Made by a program: the position numbers and the translations under genes
Part shown: piece after piece, positions 41,236-50,708 of the stretch
Layout of the letters: each line of letters opens with the position of its first letter
Position numbering within the stretch: position 1 is the first letter of the stretch
The notes under the pieces: generated by a model
Told to the model about the DNA's origin: nothing
Seen by the model: the letters and a program-made list of their open reading frames with translations, nothing else
Databases searched by the model: none
Origin: Halichondria panicea
Lineage: Eukaryota > Porifera > Demospongiae > Suberitida > Halichondriidae
Length of the DNA: 64,000 nucleotides
Reading direction: 5' to 3'
Assembly: GCF_963675165.1 (NCBI RefSeq)
Contig: NC_087380.1
Location: 7,202,517-7,266,516, forward strand

Positions 41236-43323
41236 TTAGGCTAGTCTTGGTTCTTTGACTAACAAGGGTCTTGTTAGGGCCTTGTTAAAACCACCACCAC
41301 CGATACGTCTCCCAGTGCTTGTCCTGCCCTTTGCCGATCGTGTGAGGCGAAACTTTCTTCGTATAGGGGGAAAGATTTTCGGCCCAAAAAGAACCCCCAG
41401 AACTGTCATAGAGCCCACACACATTCCAATCCCAAAAATAACGTTGCTTGTAGAGAAGTCATGTGATAATCTTAGCACCCACCAAAAGGTACCTGTTTGG
41501 ATCATAATGTACGCTAGAGCGCATATTAGGAGGCATATCTTTTTCGTATCTTTGAAATTGTTCCGTTTAATTTTCCGTGTTTTAATAGCCACTATGATCA
41601 AGCAGGTCCCCAGTACTCCACTATAGCCATAGGCTAGAAAGGCCCAAAGAATGATGTTATTCGATTGACACTGCCTCACTAGCACTGTATTTCCATCGCT
41701 ATTCGTAAAGAACTTGTCTACGGTATGAAGCGTATCAAGTATAGCCCATATTATCAGTATCAGAACTTTGATTAGAAGAATCGCTCCACTAAATAACAGC
41801 ATGACTTCATCAGTCCACAATTTCCCAGTGTTTCCATAGAAAGTGAAAATCCTCCAGAGACGTAGCATCTTCATCAATAGAGTAGCAAGCACGATATCTA
41901 TTGCCAGCGCAGTACAATAAGTTGTGAAATTGCATCCAAAGTATTTACTGGCAGACTTGAAATTTATTCCACTCACTATAAAATGGCTGAAGCTGGCTGC
42001 CAGAGCAAGATATATGGCTACAAACATGCACAAACTGATGGAGAAGCTGCTTGCCTTAATCTCTGGTTCCTTACGGTAATATACGAATAAGACCAGCACG
42101 ATTGTTGTTAACAAGACGCATAGCACCACCATTGTTAACGTGAGAGCTGTTGTATGTGGAGGGAATAATTCGTATAGGTATACAGGAGCTGGGTAGGATG
42201 TGGGGAGTTCCCTGTTGGTCAAGTTAATTTCGAGCTCTCGTGTCTTAGCATAGAAAGAACCAACTTTGTGTGATACGCCTGACTGGATCTGTATAATGCT
42301 GGTCTGTGTTTCACTCGTGTATGGGGTTACTAGGATATTATCAAAGATGTTGGTGGTTAGGTAATCTTTGATAATGGTTTGTGATGTATTGCCATCGATT
42401 GTAGATATATTCCAAGCCAGCGCTAGCGCCCACAGAGAGGTTGATATTGTGTTGTACTGTGTTCGATTGCAGGGAATGTCTACTGTTGTCCTGTTAGTTG
42501 ATTCCTTGCTTAACTGTCTCATGACAATAATGTCTTCCAAAATATCTGTTTTTGAGCCACATAAATCAGAGAGGGTCTTGTTTTGTAGTGGATGTTCATT
42601 GAGTACCACCCACGCATAGTCAGGCCATGTCCATCCCTTTCTTTGTACAGCACTGAGAAGCTGACATAGTTGGTGTTTAGGTAGCATCACAACAAATATC
42701 TTCAGTGAAGACTCTTCTATCCATTGCTGTAGCTCGTGTGAATTGTTGTAATATTCAAATGATTTTGTGGTGATAGGTATGTCCGAGTGATTACTCAGAG
42801 TGACAAATGTTTCTGCTGCTCTAGCATAAAACACATCACCTCCACTATAGATGACGCCAACACTGGTCCAGTTTAGAGCTGGTAATAATTGAAGGGCTGT
42901 TGAAATATGAGCCTCCAGTGAGGGAAGAAGAGTGAACAGATTATGGTAGTCCTTATCTCGGTCCAACATCATCCCCGCTGGCTCAATGATCTGAATAATT
43001 CCTGTGTTCTGAGGCACGGGTAACAAAGAACGAGCAAATGACTTGTCCACCTGCCCAATCATTCCGATGACAATGCCTCCGTTAACCTTAGCGTCCCTCA
43101 ACACCTCGGTAACCTCGACTACAGAGCTGGGGAATTGACTGGACACAGTCTTCACTTGAAGTGTGTAGCCATTGAGTAGGCTGGGGCAATTGTTGATCTC
43201 TTGAGCAGTTGTAGCAGCTGTAACTGCATAGCTGTAGTTGCTACTAGAGTCGACTCGAATCACTTGGAGCACTTTACTATTAGCCAAGCACACTAAACTG
43301 AGGAGTACAAGTAGCTGTTTCAT
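41236..43323 (-). CDS. Class C GPCR, GABA-B-receptor-like (copy D)
   Basis: Intronless, 695 aa from the ATG at 43321-43323; the TTG six bases upstream is not a credible start. The signal peptide is two residues shorter (MKQLLVLLSLVCLANS). The ANF-type ligand domain and seven helices are complete. TM5 is WAFLAYGYSGVL type, the TM4-TM5 loop has TLHTVDKFFTNSDG as in E, and loop 2 has SASKYFGCNFTTYC. Highly similar to E along the ectodomain. Ligand unknown. Confidence 0.9.
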   Translation of the reverse strand: MKQLLVLLSLVCLANSKVLQVIRVDSSSNYSYAVTAATTAQEINNCPSLLNGYTLQVKTVSSQFPSSVVEVTEVLRDAKVNGGIVIGMIGQVDKSFARSLLPVPQNTGIIQIIEPAGMMLDRDKDYHNLFTLLPSLEAHISTALQLLPALNWTSVGVIYSGGDVFYARAAETFVTLSNHSDIPITTKSFEYYNNSHELQQWIEESSLKIFVVMLPKHQLCQLLSAVQRKGWTWPDYAWVVLNEHPLQNKTLSDLCGSKTDILEDIIVMRQLSKESTNRTTVDIPCNRTQYNTISTSLWALALAWNISTIDGNTSQTIIKDYLTTNIFDNILVTPYTSETQTSIIQIQSGVSHKVGSFYAKTRELEINLTNRELPTSYPAPVYLYELFPPHTTALTLTMVVLCVLLTTIVLVLFVYYRKEPEIKASSFSISLCMFVAIYLALAASFSHFIVSGINFKSASKYFGCNFTTYCTALAIDIVLATLLMKMLRLWRIFTFYGNTGKLWTDEVMLLFSGAILLIKVLILIIWAILDTLHTVDKFFTNSDGNTVLVRQCQSNNIILWAFLAYGYSGVLGTCLIIVAIKTRKIKRNNFKDTKKICLLICALAYIMIQTGTFWWVLRLSHDFSTSNVIFGIGMCVGSMTVLGVLFGPKIFPPIRRKFRLTRSAKGRTSTGRRIGGGGFNKALTRPLLVKEPRLA

Positions 43324-44352
43324 GATCAAACTCTTATAAGTACTCTGAAACTGATAGGCCGTGTTACATGTAGCTGATCTATGGTATCATGAGTGCATGA
43401 ATCCTGATTGTATATATACACTGTAAAAAATGAAATGTGCTGAGCACACAAAAATTTTGCGTATAGCACATTTTTTGGGGGTATTTGTGATAGGCGTCGT
43501 TTTCTGTGAAGTGTTAATGCTGTTTGTCTGCATTTGTCTGTGGTGACAAAAATATATTGAAAGTTTGTATACAAGTTTCTGTACAAGCAGACACATGTAA
43601 TTTCACAACTGTGTTACAATGTACTGTTGTTTACTAATAGTTGAACCATGGTACAGGCTTGTACTGTGAAACACCTATTGCAATTAGAAGCCGTTACTCC
43701 AACCCATTTACAACTTAGTAGTAGTCAACACTCTGCCGTGCAGTCACTGTGTAGGTGTGCTTGCACTTGACAAATCACATTACTTTTATGGAATTTCACC
43801 CGCACATTTTTGTGCTTTCCACAATTTTTGTTACGGTAGAAGAGATGGTCCTTACAGGGTGGAGGAAGGCTTCAGGTTGACGAAAGCCATGTACAGATCT
43901 ATGAATGTACACACCTGGTCCACAGCCATGTACCATAAGCATCAATTGTAAAGCTATATAAGGAAATCTTGAAAAGATCAAAGGGTACTGTACATGTACA
44001 TGATGTGCTCTGACACTAAGGAATACTCTAGGGTACAAATACCATGTACCCTTCCAGGGGTGTACATGATAGAAGATTTTCTCAGCTTTACAATTTAACT
44101 ATTAATTTTATGCTTATACTATAGGACCTTACTTTTGAAGACCCTCTAGGCTACTGCTAGTAACCTTGACGATTATATGCATGGTTATAGATTAATTATT
44201 GACTTTCAATGGTACGTCAACATTCTACAAGTGTGTGACTAATGAGCTAATACTATATGTGTACTTATCTAAGACACGCAGTTAGTTTAGAGCAACTGTA
44301 CAGCTAGCTACATGTATGTTCGAGAAGTTCTAAGTATTAGTGTCTGTGTATA
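43324..44352. other. Receptor intergenic spacer with upstream element
   Basis: No gene. The conserved upstream block lies at 43434-43485. At 43790-43850 a tgtgctttccacaatttttg arm resembles its inverted partner, suggesting a ~400-bp degenerate MITE carried along with each receptor unit. Confidence 0.55.
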
Positions 44353-46437
44353 TCAGGCTAGCCTTGATTCTTCGACTAACAAGGGTCTTGTTAGGGCCTT
44401 GTTAAAACCACCACCACCGCCGATACGTCTCCCAGTGCTTGTCCTGCCCTTTGCCGATCGTGTGAGGCGAAATTTTCTTCGTATGGGGGGAAAGATTTTC
44501 GGCCCAAAAAGAACCCCCAGAACTGTCATAGAGCCCACACACATTCCAATCCCAAAAATAACATTGCTTGTAGAGAAGTCATGTGATAATCTTAGCACCC
44601 ACCAAAGTGTACCTGTTTGGATCATAATGGACGCTAGAGTGCATATTAGGAGGCATATCTTTTTCGTATCTTTGAAATTGTTCCGTTTAATTTTTCGTGT
44701 TTTAATAGCCACTATGATCAAGCAGGTCCCAAGTACTCCACTATAGCCATAGGCTATAAAGGCCCAAAGAAGGCGCTTATTCGATTGACACTGCCTCACT
44801 AGGACTTTATTTCCATCGCTATTCGTAAAGAACTTGTCTACGGTATGAAGCGTATCAAGTATAGCCCACATTGTCAGTATCAGAACTTTGATTAGAAGAA
44901 TCGCTCCGATAAATAACAGCATGACTTTATCAGTCCACAATTTCCCAGTGTTTCCATAGAAAGTGAAAATCCTCCAGAGACGTAGCATCTTCATCAATAG
45001 AGTAGCAAGCACGATATCTATTCCCAACGTAATACAATAACCTGTGAAAGTACATCCAAAGTATTTACTGGCAGTCTTGAAAATTATTCCACTCTCTATG
45101 AAATGGCTGAAGCTGGCTGCCAGACCAAGATATATGCCTGCAAACATGCACAAACTGATGGAGAAGCTGCTTGCCTTAATCTCTGGTTCCTTACGGTAAT
45201 ATACGAATAAGACCAGCACGATTGTTGTTAGCAAGACGCATAGTACCACCATTGTCAACGTGAGAGCTGTTGTATGTGGAGGGAATAGTTCGTATGGGTA
45301 TGAAGGAGCTGGGTAGGCGGTGGGGAGTTCCCTGTTGGTTAAGTTAATTTCGAGCTCTCGTGTTTTAGTGTAGAAAGAACCGACCTTGTTTGATATGGCT
45401 GACTGGATCTGTATAATGCTGGTCTGTGTTTCACTCGTGTATGGGGTTACTAGGATATTATCAAAGTTGTTGGTGGTTAGGTAATCTTTGATAATGGTTT
45501 GTGATGTATTGCCATCGATTGCAGATATGTTCCAAGCCAGTGCTAGCGCCCACAGAGAAGTTGATATTGTGTTGTACTGTGTTTGATTGCATGGAATGTC
45601 TACTGTTTTCCTGTTAGTTGATTCCTTGCTTAACTGTATGAAAATAATGTCCTCCAAAATATCTGTTTTTGAGCCACATAAATCAGAGGAGGTCGTGTTT
45701 TGTAGTGGATGTTCATTGAGTACCACCCACGCATAGTCAGGCCACGTCCATCCCTTTCTTTGTACAGTACTGAGAAGCTGACATAGTTGGTGTTTAGGTA
45801 GCATCACAACGAATATCTTCAGTGAATACTCTTCTATCCATTGCTGTAGCTTATGTGAATTGTTGTAATATTCAAATGATTTTGTGGTGATAGGTATGTC
45901 CGTGTGATTACTCAGAGTGACAAATGTCTCTGCTGCTCTAGCATAAAACACATCACCTCCACTGTAGATGACACCAACACTGGTCCAGTTTAGAGCTGGT
46001 AATAATTGAAGGGCTGTTGAAATATGAGCCTCCAGTGAGGGAAGAAGAGTGAACAGATTAGGGTAGTCCTTATCTCGGTCCAACATCATCCCCGCTGGCT
46101 CAATGATCTGAATAATGTCTGTGTTCTGAGGCACAGGTAACAAAGAACGAGCGAATGATTTGTCCACCTGCCCAATCATTCCGATGATAGTGCCTCCGTT
46201 AACCTTAGTGTTCCTCAATACCTCGGCAACCTCGACTACAGAGCTGGGGAATTGACTGGACACAGTCTTCACTTGAAGTGTGTAGCCATTGAGTAGGCTG
46301 GGGCAATTGTTGATCTCTTGAGCGGTTGTAGCAGCATAGCTGTAGTTGCTACTAGAGTCGACTAGAATCACTTGGAGCACTTTACTATTAGCCAAGCACA
46401 CTAAACTGAGGAGTACAAGTACAAGTAGCTGTTTCAT
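44353..46437 (-). CDS. Class C GPCR, GABA-B-receptor-like (copy E)
   Basis: Intronless, 694 aa, intact; ATG 46435-46437. It lacks the VTA(T) residues after NYSY that other copies have. TM3 carries GYCITLGIDIVLATLL as in C; the TM4-TM5 loop has TLHTVDKFFTNSDG as in D; TM5 reads WAFIAYGYSGVL. N-glycosylation sequons in the ectodomain are conserved. It is the last receptor of intron-3 copy I, and its upstream DNA (46438-46939) matches that upstream of G (52842-53344). Confidence 0.9.
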   Translation of the reverse strand: MKQLLVLVLLSLVCLANSKVLQVILVDSSSNYSYAATTAQEINNCPSLLNGYTLQVKTVSSQFPSSVVEVAEVLRNTKVNGGTIIGMIGQVDKSFARSLLPVPQNTDIIQIIEPAGMMLDRDKDYPNLFTLLPSLEAHISTALQLLPALNWTSVGVIYSGGDVFYARAAETFVTLSNHTDIPITTKSFEYYNNSHKLQQWIEEYSLKIFVVMLPKHQLCQLLSTVQRKGWTWPDYAWVVLNEHPLQNTTSSDLCGSKTDILEDIIFIQLSKESTNRKTVDIPCNQTQYNTISTSLWALALAWNISAIDGNTSQTIIKDYLTTNNFDNILVTPYTSETQTSIIQIQSAISNKVGSFYTKTRELEINLTNRELPTAYPAPSYPYELFPPHTTALTLTMVVLCVLLTTIVLVLFVYYRKEPEIKASSFSISLCMFAGIYLGLAASFSHFIESGIIFKTASKYFGCTFTGYCITLGIDIVLATLLMKMLRLWRIFTFYGNTGKLWTDKVMLLFIGAILLIKVLILTMWAILDTLHTVDKFFTNSDGNKVLVRQCQSNKRLLWAFIAYGYSGVLGTCLIIVAIKTRKIKRNNFKDTKKICLLICTLASIMIQTGTLWWVLRLSHDFSTSNVIFGIGMCVGSMTVLGVLFGPKIFPPIRRKFRLTRSAKGRTSTGRRIGGGGGFNKALTRPLLVEESRLA

Positions 46438-46671
46438 GATCAAACTCTTATAAGTACTATAATTATGATATATCTAAAAGATAGGCTTAGCTCATCTTAT
46501 GGGGATATTTAATTATGTGGTACTTTGTGGTATTATTATGGGAACTGTATGATAATTATAGGCTTAGTTTTCTAAAGTGTTGATGCTGTTTTGTTCGTGT
46601 CTGTGGTGACAAAATAAATTGAAAGTTTGTATGCAAGCCTCTGTACAAGCCGACACATGCACTCACAATAC

Positions 46672-46825
46672 TGTATTACATCAGAGGAGGTCCGACATGC
46701 GTGCACAAATCACTACAAGTTCAGTGCATTAATGTCATTGTAGTCACATGATAACGTTCAGGCCAATACACTAGCTTGTGTAGTGATTCGTGCACGCATG
46801 TCAGACCTTCTGGTGTTACAGTGTA
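46672..46825. mobile_element. MITE upstream of copy E (pair 1)
   Basis: Inverted arms aggtccgacatgcgtgcac and the complement of gtgcacgcatgtcagacct, extended by cactacaagt/cttgtgtagtg. The same element occurs at 53071-53222 at the equivalent place upstream of G, so it predates the intron duplication. Confidence 0.8.
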
Positions 46826-46939
46826 CTGTTGTGCATTTACTGTGCATTTACATGAGTGCCCTTTCTTTTCTTCAGCTTTACAATTGAATTACCAAATTAC
46901 CAGATTGCTCTTTACTGCAACTACATGATATCCCTACAG

Positions 46940-46948
46940 GTCCAACAG
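46940..46948 (+). other. 9-bp ATG4 exon-4/exon-3 junction remnant (possible microexon)
   Basis: The upstream sequence (gattgctctttactgcaact ... ccctacag) equals the ATG4 exon-4 acceptor region at 53280-53344. The downstream sequence (gtacttatttctag...) equals the exon-3 donor region at 31258. Between them is GTCCAACAG: the first bases of exon 4 fused to the last bases of exon 3. This is the expected scar of a tandem duplication of the intron. It has both splice signals and its length is a multiple of three. Confidence 0.75.
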
Positions 46949-47826
46949 GTACTTATTTCTAGTATTAGAAAGAACTGTTTGAAGTGGCTCTCCCTGACAT
47001 GCTGACTCAGGACAGCAAAAAATAGGAAATTGTCTGGGTATAATTAGAATAGAGTACGCGAAGTGTCCGGAATAATTAGAGCAAGCAAGCAGCCCTTCAT
47101 TGTGTTGCTTCAAGCTGATGTCATAGATGTTTATATAGACAGTGGAACCTCTCTTAGCTCGAGGTTGCTAAAAACCTTGTGATGATTGTTGCTACATTGG
47201 AAGTGTTTAATAACATTTCTACTGTGTACCCTGACCTGACCTACATGTAGATCTGTGCTATTCTTTTAGTCCTCTAGTCAAGCTTGGAAACAAACTTATT
47301 CAAAGCTGGAAAACAAAATAAATGGCGTACCATATATAGCGGGTAATTCCCGGCGATGAAAACCATTCGTGGTTGAGTTAAATGTAAGGACTGGTTCCGC
47401 TGATTCAGCTAATACGAAGCTCTGCCTACACATTTTACTATCAATGGTGCAGTAAAAATGGATCAACTGCTTTATTCTTTAGCTCTAATTGCAGAGTCCT
47501 AAACGCTCGTTTATATAAGCATTTTCTTTTTAGTGTAGTAGTTAACTTAACCTACATAGAACCAGGAGTGCATGAATAGAACACATAGTTCCGTCCGAAT
47601 GATAGTGTCTGTACTATTATTAGCTTTTATGCACTATAAAAGGCTACATACGTCACTATATATAAAAGTAATAAACACAATGATCATGCATACTTACTGA
47701 TCTAATACATTTTTTGCTGTCCGATAAATTAGAAGATATACGGTACTGATCTAATATATGCAGTTAGTTTAGAGCAACAGTACAGCTATAGCTTGGAGAA
47801 GTTCTAAGTGCATGTTTGTGTAATTA
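46949..47826. other. Second copy of the start of ATG4 intron 3
   Basis: Matches 31258-32177 (tttgaagtggct, gcaagctgatgtcatagatg, cgctcgtttata, tttttagtgtagtagtta). Two fragments of the MITE family at 60945-61361 are embedded, at about 47015-47092 and 47702-47742. Confidence 0.75.
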
Positions 47827-49085
47827 TTAAGTTAGACTTGGCTCTTCAACTAACAAGGGTCTTGTTAGGGCCTTGTTAAAACCACCACCACCGATACCTC
47901 TCCCAGTGCTTGTCTTGCCCTTTGCTGCTTGTGTGGGGCGAAACTTTCTTTGTATGGGGGGAAATATTTTCGGCCCAAAAAGAACCCCCAGAACTGTCAA
48001 AGAGCACGCGCATACTCCAATCCGGAAAATGATGTTGCTTGAATAGAAGTCACGTGATAATCTTAGCACTCCCCAAAGTGTATATGTGAACTGTCAAAGA
48101 GCACATGCATACTCCAATCCCAAAAATGATGTTGCTTGAAGAGAAGTCACGTGATAATCTTAGCACTCCCCAAAGTGTATATGTTTGGATCACAATGTAC
48201 GCTAGAGCGCACATTAGGAGGCATATCTTTTTCGTATCTTTGAAATAGCGTTTAATTTTCCGTGTTTTAATAGCCACAATGATCAAGCAGATTGCAAGTA
48301 CTCCACTATAGCCAAAGACCAGAGAGCTCCAAAGGTTGGTGTTATTCGATTGACAATGTTCCACTAGCACTGTATTTCCACCGCTATTTGTTAAGACCTT
48401 GTCTATGATAGTAGGTGTATCAAGTATAGCCCATATTATCAGTATCAGAACTTTGATTAGAAGAATCGCTCCACTAAATAACAGCATGACTTTATCAGTA
48501 CAATTTTCCAGTTTTTCCAAAGAAAGTGAAAATCCTCCAGAGGCGTAGCATCTTCATCAATAGAGTAGAAAGCACGATATCTATTCCCAGCGTAATACAA
48601 TAAACTGGGAAAATGCATTCAATGTATTTACTGACAGACTTGACAACTATTACACTCCCTAAGAAATGGGTGAAGCTGGCTGCCTGAAGAAGGTATACTC
48701 CTACAAACATGCACAAACTGATGGAGAAGCTGCTTGCCTTAATCTCTGGTTCCTTACGGTAATATACGAATAGGACCAGCACGATTGTTGTTAGCAAGAT
48801 ACATAGCACTACCATTGTCAACAAGAGAGCAGTTGTATGTGGAGCGAATAAATCATATGGGTATGCAGGAGCTGGGTAGGCGGTGGGGAGTTCCCCATTG
48901 GTCAAGTTAATTTCAAGCTCTCGTGTCTTAGCGTAGAAGGAACCGATTTTGTTTAATATGCCTGACTGGATCTGTGTAATGCTGGTCTGTGTTACACTCG
49001 TGTATGGGGTTACTAGGATATTATCGAAGATGTTGGTGGTTAGGTAGTCTTTGATGATGATTTGTGATGTATTGCCATTGATTGT
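47827..49085 (-). pseudogene. Class C GPCR fragment (copy F)
   Basis: Covers the end of the ligand domain through the C-terminus. The 5' edge at about 49085 switches to spacer sequence (tttatactataggacctta). Frames break at ~48500-48515 (base loss in the TM3-TM4 loop) and at ~48055, where an 87-bp tandem duplication (two copies between 47993 and 48181) interrupts TM6-TM7. TM5 has WSSLVFGYSGVL as in A and H, so F is the positional counterpart of A in intron copy II. Confidence 0.9.
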
Positions 49086-49100
49086 ATTTATACTATAGGA

Positions 49101-50307
49101 CCTTAGACACTAGTTGATAAGATCTACATGGGAAGTACATGGGAAGTACATGGGAAAAGTGCCTCAGAGCAGGTATACTATGGGACTTAGTATACCTGCA
49201 AATTTACTTAGTATACCTAGTATTCCGTTGTCAAGTAATTGTATTGTAGTCAAGCAGTTTGCGCATGCGCACTAGTATCTAAATGAGTTAGACACTGTTT
49301 TGTCGGTGTCCATGTGATTTAGAAGCCCTCAGTCACTTTAGTACCCTCGCTACGCTCGGGATACTAAATCAGTGCCTTTGGGCTTCTAAATCCCATAGAC
49401 ACCTCCAAAACAGTGTCTAACTATTATTTAGATCCCATTTGAGTGTATTTAGCAGGGAACTATGAGCTATAGTACCGGTACTATAGATTGCTCTGGGCTA
49501 CAAACTACAACTACAACATTGTACATTGTATTGTGATTTACAAGAAGATACATGTAATAACATCAAATTATTGTAGCTAGATGCTTTGTCTAGTAATAAT
49601 TATAATAACAGAACTAGAATAAAAGAGAGAAGCTCTAGTTTCTTTTTTGACTTTGTTCGAGAGTAGTAGGAGACGCTCGTTTTTTGGGCAGTGTGCTGTG
49701 CTTTTTTGCTGCAAGGCTGCATGGGGGAGGAGCTGGATGTATGGAAGTGCTGAGATTCTAGCTTTGGCTTCTTCCTTTCGCTTTGTTCAAGAGTAGTATA
49801 GGAGCCGCTCGTTTGCTGGGCTTGTTTGCTGCAAATTATAGCTTAAGTGTCTTCCTTTCGCTTTGTGAGGAGTAGTACGAGCCGCTCGTTTCTTGGGAAG
49901 TGTGCTGGGCTTGTTTGCTGCAAAACTGGGGGAGGAGCTGGATGTTTCCATTTTGTGGGTGGAGCTAGGACTATAATTTTGTCCATCAAACTGAGGTGGA
50001 GGGACAGGGCTGACTTGAATAGAGACCACAGATTTAGTAGAGATACAGAGATGCCAACTTCAGATATTAGTTTTCAAAAGAATAATGATGCAGTTGCTAG
50101 GTTGGCTGTTTATATAGGTTGACTGTTGCTAAGCTAGTGCATTTCTAGTAGCCAATAGGTTTTGGGATCTAAATCAGTTAGAATTAACATGTGCATGAGG
50201 TATCTATGGTTATAGTGTGCCTCATCCCTCGGGCTAAAGCCCTCGAGCTTTGGGACACTATAACACATAGATACCTCATGCCCATGTTCTAACTATAACT
50301 TACTTTT
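49101..50307. mobile_element. Composite insertion with three palindromic modules
   Basis: The spacer sequence ataggacctta|cttttgaag, continuous in other units, is split here by about 1.2 kb. CTTA occurs on both sides, a possible target duplication. Inside are: a long inverted repeat at 49275-49445 (agttagacactgttttg / caaaacagtgtctaact); three copies of a ~110-bp direct repeat at about 49640-49960 (gctcgttt...gggcagtgtgctg); and another inverted repeat at 50160-50297 (catgaggtatctatg / catagatacctcatg). No transposase is seen. Confidence 0.6.
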
Positions 50308-50708
50308 GAAGACCCTCTGGGCTACTGCTAGTAACCTTGATGATTGTATATGCATGGTGCTTAATAGTTATAGTTATGTAGATCAAATATTGACATAATT
50401 ATAATACGACATACGTTATTGTATAGAAATTGTATAGTAATGAGCACAAAAAGTACCGCGGGTGCTGATACCTCGGTGTTGTGAAGCTATAGCATACATG
50501 CAGTATAACCATAATTATTAACAACTAATTATATAGAAACTTTTACTTGCACTTCATTTGTCATTGAGCAGCTGTAACACACACACACACACACACACAC
50601 TATCGTATCCTTCGCTGCGTATGCGCAATCGAGGTATACTAATACATACGTACTGATCTAAGACAGTTACTGTAGAGCAACTGTACAGCTAGCTATGTTA
50701 GGGAAGTT
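50308..50708. other. Receptor spacer
   Basis: No gene. Contains the spacer tgaagaccctctgggctact block, an inverted third copy of the ccgcgggtgctgatacctcg motif (50457-50476; compare 21331 and 23065), and a (CA)n run at 50579-50600. Confidence 0.55.
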
